This document shows positions 9,641-17,708 of a stretch of 64,000 bases of DNA, piece after piece. The notes below the pieces were generated by a model, which was given only the letters and a program-made list of their open reading frames with translations, ran no database searches and had not been told where the DNA came from. The DNA is taken from positions 1 through 64,000 of the forward strand of contig JACOUL010000017.1 in NCBI GenBank assembly GCA_016177875.1. The letters are read 5' to 3'. The position numbers and the translations under genes are program-made. The first letter of the stretch is position 1. Each line of letters opens with the position of its first letter. This DNA is from Burkholderiales bacterium. Lineage in GTDB: Bacteria > Pseudomonadota > Gammaproteobacteria > Burkholderiales > Burkholderiaceae_D.

Positions 9641-9980
9641 TGCGCATCCCTTTAAGCAAACACATCACCGCCGACTTGATACGCCTTAATGCTGCGCGAG
9701 AAATGCGAGATCGGACGTTGAGCTACCTGAATATTAGCGCAGCAGGATTGCATTCTTCGTAACGCAAAGCGTGGATCGGCGACATCCGTGTCGCACGGTA
9801 ATTCCGCATTCCTTTTGATCTGCGCAAGAAGTGCCTTCCCGAACTTCAGGAACACTCATCGATTTTTTTCATCTCAACGTTACAAATATAGGCTTGCGCA
9901 CATTTTCAAAACGTAAGCTTATCAACGTCGCGGAGCGTCTCAACCCGCAACATGCGGTACGGAAAATGGGAACGTCTGGC
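9641..9980. other. 340-bp intergenic region between antiporter and dlt-like operon
   Basis: No complete gene was found here. The stretch must hold promoters for the divergent antiporter and dlt-like genes, but I see no convincing -35/-10 pair; an AT-rich patch lies around 9885-9895. It contains a decayed fragment of a macB-type permease 3' end (annotated separately). Longer reverse-strand frames here have no family signature. Confidence 0.5.
9756..9803 (-). pseudogene. Remnant of a MacB/FtsX-type permease C-terminus
   Basis: On the reverse strand this reads MRNYRATRMSPIHALRYE. The ending PIxALRYE is the hallmark C-terminus of MacB/FtsX-family ABC permeases, as in the intact permease gene that ends at 13307 with [10 protein letters not shown]. 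The DNA matches that gene end in the same orientation: 9756-9788 against 13310-13342, 27 of 33 positions identical by eye. No upstream domain remains, so this is a stub. The two copies bracket the dlt-like operon. Confidence 0.6.
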
Positions 9981-11561
9981 ATGACATTTAACCTCGCTCT
10001 TGCGGTACATCGTCACAACCACATCCATCCACAGACCCTAGCAATTTCGTGTGAAGATCGCTCGCTAACATACGCCCAACTCGCCCGCCATGCGGCCAAT
10101 CTCGCATCGCGGTTGAAAAACAGCCCAGGCTGGACAAACAAAAATGGGCAGCAGCCGCGGGTCGGCATCCTGGCATCCAAGAGCATCGATGCCTACATCG
10201 CCGTGCTAGGCGCGCTCTGGGCGGGTGCAATCTATGTACCGCTCGGCCTCAAATTGCCGGAGGAACGCCTGCTTACGCTGTTATCGCAATGCGAACTGTC
10301 GGCGATCATTGCCGATCCGGAGGGAACCAGGCTGCTGAGCGAAAAGCTTCTGCAAGCCGGTCCGCCGTTTATCTGCGCGCTTGGCCGCAAGCCCCCCGGT
10401 CAATCGAGCGACGGCCGGGTGACGTGGCTCGACCTCGATTCGCTGACGGCAAACGAGACGAGCGATCCGGCGCATGTCGATGCGGCGGACACTGCCTACA
10501 TCATCTTCACATCGGGCACCACCGGCATTCCCAAGGGGGTGATGATATCCACCGGCGCGGCGCGCCATCAAATTGAAACCATGACCGCTTTGCTCGGTCT
10601 GCGCGAGTCGGACCGGGTTCTGGAAACCTTCGAACTGACTTTCGACGTCTCGATGCAAAACATGTTCTGTACCTGGGAAGCCGGCGCATCGCTCCATGTG
10701 CTTCCTGCCTCGCGGGTAATGAATGCGATTAAGTTCGCACGCGAAAACAAACTGACGGTATGGATCTCGGTTCCTTCGCTGGTCGGCATGCTGCGGCAGG
10801 TGAAAGCGCTGAGCCCGGAGGCCTTGCCCAGCCTGCGCCTGACGATCTTCGGCGGCGAACAATTGCCCAAAGGCGCGGTCGATGCATGGAAAACGGCAGC
10901 GCCCGCCAGCCTCATCTATAACCACTACGGCCCCACCGAAGCAACGGTATGTTGCCTAACTCAACTGGTGAGCGACCCGACGCCGCTTACGCCGGGGCGC
11001 GATGTGGTCCCGATCGGAACGGCGCTGCCCGGCAGCGAAGCCGCTGTGCTGGACGGCGCCGGCAATCCGGTTGCCGACAATGTTTCGGGCGAACTGGCGA
11101 TAGCGGGCGTACAACTGGCGATCGGCTATCTGAACGTGCCCGAATTGACCGCCGCGAGATTCCCCATCTTTGCCGGCAAGCGCTGGTATTTGACCGGCGA
11201 TCGTGCGCTGCGTGATACCGCGGGAACCTTCCACCATCTCGGCCGCATTGACAATCAAATCAAGGTTCTGGGGCATCGGGTGGAGCTGGAAGAAATCGAC
11301 GCCCACTTGCGCGTCGTCGCTGACGTCGACATGGCAGGCGCGGTTGCCTGGCCTTCGGTGAACGGCGCCGCGCAAGGCTTGGTCGCCTTTGTGGGAGCCG
11401 CAACCATCGACGAAGCACAGCTCATCCAAGCGCTGAAGAAACGGCTGCCGCGCTACATGGTTCCGAGCCGGATCTTCCCGCTGGAAACCATGCCACTAAA
11501 TGCGAACGGCAAAGTCGACCGCAAGGCATTGCAGCAGCTTCTCGATAAAAGGGCGGAATAA
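9981..11561 (+). CDS. DltA/NRPS-type amino-acid adenylating ligase
   Basis: This 526-aa AMP-binding enzyme should activate an amino acid with ATP and load it onto a carrier protein. Core motifs are complete: IIFTSGTTGIPKGVM (A3), a YNHYGPTEATV motif (A5), YLTGDRA (A7), GRIDNQIKVLGHRVELEEID (A8) and the C-terminal catalytic Lys in PLNANGKVDRKAL (A10). The FDVS segment keeps the Asp that holds the alpha-amino group in amino-acid-activating domains, which favours an amino acid over a fatty acid. The start at 9981 has GGGAAC seven bases upstream; an in-frame ATG at 9966 is the alternative. The stop overlaps the next ATG (TAATG). Its partner is the carrier protein two genes downstream. D-alanine is the analogy from Gram-positive DltA, not proven. 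Confidence 0.88.
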   Translation: MTFNLALAVHRHNHIHPQTLAISCEDRSLTYAQLARHAANLASRLKNSPGWTNKNGQQPRVGILASKSIDAYIAVLGALWAGAIYVPLGLKLPEERLLTLLSQCELSAIIADPEGTRLLSEKLLQAGPPFICALGRKPPGQSSDGRVTWLDLDSLTANETSDPAHVDAADTAYIIFTSGTTGIPKGVMISTGAARHQIETMTALLGLRESDRVLETFELTFDVSMQNMFCTWEAGASLHVLPASRVMNAIKFARENKLTVWISVPSLVGMLRQVKALSPEALPSLRLTIFGGEQLPKGAVDAWKTAAPASLIYNHYGPTEATVCCLTQLVSDPTPLTPGRDVVPIGTALPGSEAAVLDGAGNPVADNVSGELAIAGVQLAIGYLNVPELTAARFPIFAGKRWYLTGDRALRDTAGTFHHLGRIDNQIKVLGHRVELEEIDAHLRVVADVDMAGAVAWPSVNGAAQGLVAFVGAATIDEAQLIQALKKRLPRYMVPSRIFPLETMPLNANGKVDRKALQQLLDKRAE

Positions 11562-13033
11562 TGTCCGACCCGGCTTTCATCGACGAGTCGCTGGGCAAAG
11601 CGGAAGGTCCTCGTACAAACTTGCCTCAGCTGCGGGATTGGTGGGCAATCGATCAACGCGAGCGCGTGGTGCATCTAGCCCAATCGAAGATCGGCAAGCT
11701 GATGCTGGTAGCGCTTTGCGCTGCATGTGCCAAATTGGCCGGCGTCGCCGTCCTCTATATCCTGCTCGCGGCAGCATTCGCATACCTCCCGCTATATCGC
11801 AACTGGATTATTCTCGCCGGCACCTGCGTGGCACTGGTCCGCAACCCCAGAGTCGGACTGGAAGGAATCGACGCAATACTGGCCCAGGAAGGCTTGCATC
11901 ACTCGATGGGATTGACGTTGATGGTGGCGGCGCTGATCATTTATTTTGCATGCGCATGGGTCATGTTGCTATTGGTGCGCCGAGACAAGACGCTCTATTT
12001 TGCGCGCCGGCCGGTCGTAAGCCTGATTGGAATGACCGTCCTGCTGTGCACATTGGCCAGCTCGCCCCTCGCCTCGGGACTGCCGCGCGCCGCATTGTGG
12101 GCATTCGTCGCCGTCTTCTCCACCTATATCTGGTTCTTCGCCTATGCGCTCGTCGACCAGCGTTCGCGCGAGCCTAGTCCCCTGGCTTTTCAGATGGGTA
12201 TTTTTCATCCGCTCTGGGGATCTTCTTCGACACCGCTTGGCAAGGGCGCCGCGTATTTGCGCAAGCATCAAGCCAAGACCGCCGAAGAACTTGCGGTCAC
12301 CCAAATCAAGGGATTCAAACTGCTCGTGTGGGCGCTGCTTCTTATGCTGATCAGCAGAGCGCTGATTCAACTATTTGAAACGCAGCTTGGCATCCCCAAG
12401 CCGGAACTCGCCTTTACGGCGTTCATGCAGGGCAAGCCCTATCCAAGATGGAGCAATTGGGGCAGTTTGATTTACGGCACGATCCAAGGCGCGTTGATGC
12501 TGGCGATCTGGGGTCACAAGATCATTGCCGTCGCGCGACTCGCCGGCTTCAGGTTGCGGCGGAACACATGGCGGCCGCTGGAAGCGCGCACGCTCGCGGA
12601 TTTTTGGAACCGCTATTACTACTACTTTAAGGAATTGCTGGTTGAATTTTTCTTCTTCCCGACATTTCTCAAGGTATTCCGCAAGCACCCGCGTCTGCGG
12701 GTATTTTTCGCCACCTTCATGGCCGCCGGCGTCGGCAACGCGCTGTATCACTTCATCAACGATATCAAGTATGTGGCGACCATGGGCCTGGGGCAAGCCA
12801 TCGAAAGCTATGCCAGTTACCTGTTTTACTGTGCCGTGCTGGCGATCGGCATCGGCATTTCGCAGCTGCGGATCAACGCCGGCAGGAAGCCTTCGCCGAC
12901 ATTCATGGGTAGCTTGTGGTCGGTGCTGTGCGTCTGGACTTTCTTCGTCTTGCTTCACGTCTTCGGCGATGAAACGCGGACGTTCCCATTTGCGGATCGC
13001 TGTGCTTTTTTTGCCAGCCTCTTTGGATTCTAA
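11561..13033 (+). CDS. Polytopic membrane protein, possible divergent MBOAT (DltB-like) transferase
   Basis: This 490-aa protein has roughly 10-12 hydrophobic helices. It lies between the ligase and carrier genes, the position of DltB in dlt operons. The segment DFWNRYYYYFKELLVEFFFFP recalls the MBOAT dFWrRWH region, and the later AGVGNALYHFINDI places a His after a small-residue stretch, roughly where MBOAT enzymes have their catalytic His. The match is weak and the canonical HGxxWxxxWG is absent. By context it would move the activated group from the carrier across or onto a membrane acceptor. The start overlaps the ligase stop by one base; the carrier gene begins 2 bp after its stop. Confidence 0.7.
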   Translation: MSDPAFIDESLGKAEGPRTNLPQLRDWWAIDQRERVVHLAQSKIGKLMLVALCAACAKLAGVAVLYILLAAAFAYLPLYRNWIILAGTCVALVRNPRVGLEGIDAILAQEGLHHSMGLTLMVAALIIYFACAWVMLLLVRRDKTLYFARRPVVSLIGMTVLLCTLASSPLASGLPRAALWAFVAVFSTYIWFFAYALVDQRSREPSPLAFQMGIFHPLWGSSSTPLGKGAAYLRKHQAKTAEELAVTQIKGFKLLVWALLLMLISRALIQLFETQLGIPKPELAFTAFMQGKPYPRWSNWGSLIYGTIQGALMLAIWGHKIIAVARLAGFRLRRNTWRPLEARTLADFWNRYYYYFKELLVEFFFFPTFLKVFRKHPRLRVFFATFMAAGVGNALYHFINDIKYVATMGLGQAIESYASYLFYCAVLAIGIGISQLRINAGRKPSPTFMGSLWSVLCVWTFFVLLHVFGDETRTFPFADRCAFFASLFGF

Positions 13034-13035
13034 CG

Positions 13036-13296
13036 ATGGATAACATTGCCAAAACAAAATTGCGCGAATTTCTGCAGGAGAGCTTAAGCGGTATCGGCGA
13101 TCGCCACGATTTCGCCGATCACAGTTCGCTCTTCATGAGCGGCAGGCTCGATTCGCTGGCGATGACGAGACTAGTCATGTTTCTGGAAGAGTCGTTTCAA
13201 ATCGATTTTGGAAACGTCGATTTCGATGTCGAACTGATCGATTCACTGAATGATATCCAGATATTTGTCGATACGGCATTGGCGCGCAGCGCATGA
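13036..13296 (+). CDS. Acyl/aminoacyl carrier protein (phosphopantetheine-binding)
   Basis: This 86-aa acidic helical protein has the carrier signature GRLDSLAMTRLVMFLEE. Ser40 in the DSL motif is the expected 4'-phosphopantetheine site, and the C-terminal DSLNDIQIFVD helix is typical of ACP/PCP folds. It is DltC-sized and follows the ligase and membrane protein by 2 bp, so it should be the thiol carrier of the pathway. No DltD-like protein follows; the next gene is convergent and unrelated. No phosphopantetheinyl transferase is encoded nearby, so a housekeeping one would have to modify it. Confidence 0.88.
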   Translation: MDNIAKTKLREFLQESLSGIGDRHDFADHSSLFMSGRLDSLAMTRLVMFLEESFQIDFGNVDFDVELIDSLNDIQIFVDTALARSA

Positions 13297-13306
13297 AGCA
13301 TAGACG

Positions 13307-14539
13307 CTATTCGTAGCGCAAGGCTTGGATCGGCAACAGCTGGGAAGCCTTGTGAGCGGGATAAAACCCGAAGAAGATGCCGATCGCTGCGGAGAATCCG
13401 ACGGCAAGCACGATCGACTCCGGCGACAAGCGCGTCGCCCAGCCGGTAAACTCGCCGACCAAATAAGAACCGGCTACGCCGAGCACGATGCCGATGAAGC
13501 CGCCGATCAATGACAAGGTGATCGCTTCAACAATGAATTGCGTGAGAATGTCCTTGGATCGTGCCCCGACCGCCATGCGCAAACCGATTTCGCGCGTGCG
13601 CTCCGTGACGGACACCAGCATGATGTTCATGATGCCGATGCCGCCCACTAATAGCGAAACGGACGCGACCGCCGCCAGCAAGAGCGTCATCACTTTCGAG
13701 GAGGCTTCTTGCGCCTGCAAGATCTCGGTTAAGTTACGTACCGTAAAGGCGTCATCTTGCCCCTGTTGCGTGCGCTGGCGCTGACGCATGAGCTCGCGGA
13801 TTTTTTCTTCCGCGTCTTTCATATCGGCGCCTTCACGTACTTTTACCGTGATCGTGCCGACCCGCCGCAACTTGCCTTGCACATTGCCGAACAAGCGATT
13901 GCGCGCGGTCGATAACGGCACCATCACCACATCGTCTTGATCTTGCCCGATCATGCTTTGGCCTTTGCGGCCCAGCACGCCGATGACGGTGAACGGCACT
14001 TTCTTGATGCGAATGGTTTGGTCGAGCGGGTCCATGTCGCCAAATAATTGTTTCGCCACCGATTGACCGATCAAGGCAACTTTGGCGGAACCGGACAGCT
14101 CGGCTTGTTCGAACATGCGCCCTGTAGCCAGCGGCCATTCGCGCGCTTCAAAATAATCCGGCGTCACACCATAAATTTGCGTCGACCAATTGCTGTTGCC
14201 CGCAACCAGTTGACCGGTGCTGCGACTGGATGGCGCTGCCACCTGCACTTCCGAAATTTCCTTGGCGATGGCAATCGCATCGTCTTCGGTGAGATTTTGA
14301 TTGGCGCCCGCGCCTAAACGCACGCCGCCGGCAGTGGTCGAACCGGGAATGATGATCATCAGGTTCGCCCCGAGGCTCTTGATTTGTTCTTCAACGCGCG
14401 ACTGCGCGCCGGCGCCGACCGCGATCATGGTGATCACCGCACCGACGCCGATGATGATGCCGAGCATAGTCAAGGCTGAACGCAGCTTATTGACGCGCAA
14501 AGCGTTGAGCGCGACGCGTAGAGTGGCAGTCAGATTCAT
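13307..14539 (-). CDS. MacB-like ABC transporter permease (FtsX family)
   Basis: This 410-aa permease has one N-terminal transmembrane helix (about 21-45), a large periplasmic MacB_PCD domain (about 50-240) and three C-terminal helices of the FtsX domain with the motif [17 protein letters not shown]. The C-terminus PIQALRYE is typical. Unlike E. coli MacB, the ATPase is a separate protein, encoded just upstream and overlapping by ATGA at 14536-14539. With the adaptor gene it forms a MacAB-type mechanotransmission system that would export substrates such as toxins, siderophores or peptides through TolC. It is last in the operon and convergent with the carrier-protein gene. Confidence 0.93.
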   Translation of the reverse strand: MNLTATLRVALNALRVNKLRSALTMLGIIIGVGAVITMIAVGAGAQSRVEEQIKSLGANLMIIIPGSTTAGGVRLGAGANQNLTEDDAIAIAKEISEVQVAAPSSRSTGQLVAGNSNWSTQIYGVTPDYFEAREWPLATGRMFEQAELSGSAKVALIGQSVAKQLFGDMDPLDQTIRIKKVPFTVIGVLGRKGQSMIGQDQDDVVMVPLSTARNRLFGNVQGKLRRVGTITVKVREGADMKDAEEKIRELMRQRQRTQQGQDDAFTVRNLTEILQAQEASSKVMTLLLAAVASVSLLVGGIGIMNIMLVSVTERTREIGLRMAVGARSKDILTQFIVEAITLSLIGGFIGIVLGVAGSYLVGEFTGWATRLSPESIVLAVGFSAAIGIFFGFYPAHKASQLLPIQALRYE

Positions 14540-15273
14540 GCAGCCGCTCCGTTGAGTTTTTCCAGCTGCGCTTGTGCGTCATGCGGCGCATTGGCGACAT
14601 CGGAAATCACTTTACCGTCGCGGAAGGTGATGATGCGCGATGCAAAGGCGGCGATATCCGGTTCATGCGTCACCATGACGATCGTCATCCCTTGCCGATT
14701 CAGATTTTGCAGTAGCGCCATGATTTCGATACTGGTGCGCGAATCCAACGCGCCGGTCGGTTCATCCGCCAAAATCAGGGAAGGATCGTTGACCAGCGCA
14801 CGCGCAATCGCCACGCGCTGTTGCTGGCCGCCCGACAACTGTGCGGGATGATGGTCGATGCGTTCGCCCAGACCCACCTGCTGCAAACGTTTCAAAGCCC
14901 GTTGCTTGCGCTCTGGCGCGGCCAATCCCGCCGAGTACAGCAAAGGCAAAGCCACATTGTCTTCGGCACTGGTGCGCGGCAACAGATTAAACTGCTGAAA
15001 CACGAAACCGATGCGCTTGTTGCGAATCGTCGCCAATTCATCGCTCGACATGGCGGACACCTTGTCGCCCGCCAGCAAATAATCGCCGGATGAAGGCGAA
15101 TCGAGGCATCCCAGCAAATTCATGAAAGTGGATTTGCCGGAGCCGGAGGCGCCCATGATAGCGACAAACTCACCTTCATCGATGGCGATCGACACGCCAT
15201 TCAGCGCGAGCACGTGGTTGGTGCCCATCACGTAATCCTTGGTGAGGCTGCGAGTGTCGATCAAGTGCGGCAT
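14536..15273 (-). CDS. MacB/LolD-type ABC transporter ATPase
   Basis: This 245-aa ATPase has Walker [11 protein letters not shown]-loop [11 protein letters not shown], signature LSGGQQQR, Walker [13 protein letters not shown] and the switch His in VTHEPD. These are typical of the LolD/MacB/FtsE subfamily, which pairs with FtsX-type permeases. The ATG at 15273 ([10 protein letters not shown]) is chosen over a TTG four codons upstream. The stop overlaps the permease start. It powers the export complex with the adaptor encoded 18 bp upstream. Confidence 0.93.
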   Translation of the reverse strand: MPHLIDTRSLTKDYVMGTNHVLALNGVSIAIDEGEFVAIMGASGSGKSTFMNLLGCLDSPSSGDYLLAGDKVSAMSSDELATIRNKRIGFVFQQFNLLPRTSAEDNVALPLLYSAGLAAPERKQRALKRLQQVGLGERIDHHPAQLSGGQQQRVAIARALVNDPSLILADEPTGALDSRTSIEIMALLQNLNRQGMTIVMVTHEPDIAAFASRIITFRDGKVISDVANAPHDAQAQLEKLNGAAA

Positions 15274-15291
15274 AGGCTTAGCCAATCATCG

Positions 15292-16878
15292 CTAGAACAT
15301 GCGCGGTCCGGCCGGCCCCTGGGGCTTGGGCGCCGAAGCAGAAGACGCCGCGGTGCCGGTAATGACATCCATGCCTTCTTTGACGTCGGGCGAAATCACT
15401 TCGGTCATGGTGCCGTCGGTTAATCCGAGCATCACGTTCAAAGCTTTGGGCTTGCCTTTTTCATCCAGCGAAAAAATACGCCCGCGCGTCGCACCGCCGC
15501 CGCGCCGATCGCTGGTCTCGGCAATGATTTGCTCGTATTTCTTTTTCTGCTCGGGCGTCAGCATTTCCATGATTTGCGCGCGCATGTCGGCGCGATTGCG
15601 CTCCGAGATTTTTTGCCGTTCGCCTTCCGGCGCTTCGCGTGCCGCCATGAATTTCTCGCGCATGCCGGAGAATATCGAGTCGAGCTTGGCCTTTTGGCTG
15701 TCGTTCAGCTGCAAATCCTTTTCGAGACGCTCCCGCATGGCACGCAAACCGCCGCCGCGTTGATCGCCGCCGCTGGGCACACCCGCAGCTGCGGCCGGCG
15801 CGGACGCGGCAGGTTTGCTGTCGCTCTCAAATCCCACCGGCTTAAATCGCATCGCGCTATTCGGCACTTTCAAGACGTCGCTGCGAGTATCGGTCACGAT
15901 GCGCACGTTGGCAGTCATGCCCGGCAATAATTCCTTGCGCGGATTGGCGGCGGAAACCGTCACGGTATACGTCACCACGTTGGAAACGGTTTGCGCCGCT
16001 TTACGAATCTGCTTCACCGCGCCATCGAATGTGCGTCCGGGAAAAGCATCGACCGTGAAGCTGGCTTTTTGTCCTTCGCGAATACGGCCGATTTCCGATT
16101 CATCGATGGAAGTGTCGACCTGCATGTCGGTTAATTTCTCGGCGATGATGAAGAGCTCCGGCGCCTGCAGGCTGGCCGCCACGGTTTGGCCTTTTTCCAC
16201 GCTGCGCTTAATGACGACGCCATTCACCGGCGCCTTGATCGCGGTGCGCTCCAAGTCGATCTTGGCTTGGGCGAGCGAGGCTTCGCGCTGCTTGACAACG
16301 GCTGCCGCATTGTTGGCGTTGGCTTCGGCAACCGCGGCCTGTGCCCTGGCGGTCTTCACTTGTTCCTGCAATGCATTGAAGGTGGCTTGCGTCTTGTCGC
16401 GATCGGCGGTCGAGATGAAACCTTTTTCCACCAGCTGTTGTTTGCGCTCGAGATCGCGTTTTGCCTCAGCCAGGTTGACTTCCTGCCGCGCCACTTCCGC
16501 GCGCTGCGCCATGATATTGGCTTGCTGGGTAAGCACTTGCGCGCGCGCCGCGTCTAAATCGGCTTGCGCTTGCCGTACTTTGTATTCGAAGGTCTCCGGG
16601 TCAATACGGGCGATCAGCTGGCCTTGTTTCACCTCGCTATTGAAGTCGACCAGAATTTCCTTTAATTGGCCGGACACCTGCGACCCTACTTGGACCGACA
16701 CAACCGGGTTCAACGTGCCTGAAGCCGATACGGCGGCGGTAATGCTGCCTTTTTCCACTTTGGAAATCTTGTATTCCGGGCCGGCGCTTTTTTGCGTCCA
16801 GGAACGTACGCCGAATCCAATGACCATCAAAACCATGGCCGCTAGCAACCACATCCACCAATTCCGTAGCCACTTCAT
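15292..16878 (-). CDS. MacA-like periplasmic adaptor with inserted Spy/CpxP-like LTxxQ segment
   Basis: This 528-aa protein has an N-terminal membrane anchor (WWMWLLAAMVLMVIGFGV), a biotinyl-lipoyl half-motif (VQVGSQVSGQLKEILVD), a long coiled-coil hairpin (about 95-215) and a beta-barrel domain, as in MacA. Between the barrel and the last membrane-proximal strands there is an extra segment (about residues 350-460). It contains LQLNDSQKAKLDSI and later LTPEQKKKYEQI, two LTxxQ-type motifs as found in Spy/CpxP periplasmic chaperones, flanked by low-complexity Ala/Gly/Pro linkers. That makes it about 140 residues longer than the usual roughly 370-400 aa. The start at 16878 (MKWLRNWW) puts the anchor at the N-terminus; an ATG 17 codons upstream is less likely. 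It is first in the operon and divergent from the tetR gene. Confidence 0.9.
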   Translation of the reverse strand: MKWLRNWWMWLLAAMVLMVIGFGVRSWTQKSAGPEYKISKVEKGSITAAVSASGTLNPVVSVQVGSQVSGQLKEILVDFNSEVKQGQLIARIDPETFEYKVRQAQADLDAARAQVLTQQANIMAQRAEVARQEVNLAEAKRDLERKQQLVEKGFISTADRDKTQATFNALQEQVKTARAQAAVAEANANNAAAVVKQREASLAQAKIDLERTAIKAPVNGVVIKRSVEKGQTVAASLQAPELFIIAEKLTDMQVDTSIDESEIGRIREGQKASFTVDAFPGRTFDGAVKQIRKAAQTVSNVVTYTVTVSAANPRKELLPGMTANVRIVTDTRSDVLKVPNSAMRFKPVGFESDSKPAASAPAAAAGVPSGGDQRGGGLRAMRERLEKDLQLNDSQKAKLDSIFSGMREKFMAAREAPEGERQKISERNRADMRAQIMEMLTPEQKKKYEQIIAETSDRRGGGATRGRIFSLDEKGKPKALNVMLGLTDGTMTEVISPDVKEGMDVITGTAASSASAPKPQGPAGPRMF

Positions 16879-16995
16879 GTTTTTATCGTGTGAAATAGGG
16901 AGTGATGATTCTACTGGCAAACCCCACACGGGTATGTAACGGCGTGTATCGCCTCTCTCTATTGGCTTGACGGCAAGCAGCTGGACGCTTATATT

Positions 16996-17013
16996 ACTGA
17001 CTCATAAGTTAGT
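16996..17013. promoter_or_regulatory. Putative TetR-type operator between MacA-like and tetR genes
   Basis: This is a near-perfect inverted repeat, ACTGACT-CATA-AGTTAGT, with one mismatch between the arms. It lies 20 bp before the tetR ATG and about 118 bp before the divergent adaptor gene. Size and symmetry fit a TetR-family operator. Autoregulation of the tetR-adaptor-RND operon is the simplest reading; control of the divergent operon is possible. Confidence 0.5.
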
Positions 17014-17033
17014 TATTGAGTTGCCAGTTTATT

Positions 17034-17708
17034 ATGGAATGCTTCATCAAAAAAGCGAGCAAACGCTGGGAACGCCGCAAAGACGCGCGTCCCCAGGAAT
17101 TGCTGGCCGCCGCCCTGGATCTTTTTGTCGAACGCGGCTATGCCGCCGCGCGCCTGGACGACGTCGCTGCGCGGGCGGGCGTGTCCAAAGGCACCCTCTA
17201 TCTTTACTTCACCAATAAAGAAGAATTGTTCAAAGCGATGGTGCGCGAAAACGTGGTGCCCATCATCGGCGAAGCGGAAGAAATCGTGGACAAGCATGAA
17301 GGCCATTCCGCTGACTTGTTTAAAGAAATCATGCTCGGCTGGTGGGAACGCATCGGCAGCACCAAGCTTGCCGGTATCACTAAATTAATCATGGCGGAAT
17401 CCGGTAACTTTCCCGATGTGGCGCGCTTTTATCACGAAGAAGTCATGTCGCGCGGACATGCCATGATCGTGCGCATGCTGGAACGCGGTATCGCGCGCGG
17501 CGAATTCCGTCCCATCGATGCGCAAGAAGCCATGAATGTGGTGATCGCGCCGATGGTGATGCTGATGATGTGGAACCAATCCTTTGCCGCTTGCCGCATG
17601 GATAAGATCGATCCCGCGAAATATCTGCAATGCTATCTCGATCTCTTCTTGCGCGGCTTGTTGGTCGACCCTACCCTTCCCTTACCGACAACCGATAAAT
17701 CATGCTGA
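17034..17708 (+). CDS. TetR family transcriptional regulator of the RND operon
   Basis: This 224-aa repressor-type protein has an N-terminal TetR HTH (about 18-64: LDDVAARAGVSKGTLYLYF, then TNKEELF) and a helical C-terminal ligand domain that I cannot assign to an inducer. The ATG at 17034 is used; a TTG six codons upstream is the alternative. The 3' end overlaps the adaptor ATG by 7 bp, so regulator, adaptor and pump form one operon. The palindrome at 16996-17013 is the likely operator. Confidence 0.92.
   Translation: MECFIKKASKRWERRKDARPQELLAAALDLFVERGYAAARLDDVAARAGVSKGTLYLYFTNKEELFKAMVRENVVPIIGEAEEIVDKHEGHSADLFKEIMLGWWERIGSTKLAGITKLIMAESGNFPDVARFYHEEVMSRGHAMIVRMLERGIARGEFRPIDAQEAMNVVIAPMVMLMMWNQSFAACRMDKIDPAKYLQCYLDLFLRGLLVDPTLPLPTTDKSC

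Noticed and set aside
15815..16939. Long 374-codon open frame on the + strand opposite the MacA-like adaptor
   Set aside because: The translation is Ser/Thr/Cys-rich with no domain pattern and lies fully antisense to a gene with clear family motifs; it is a GC-driven shadow frame.
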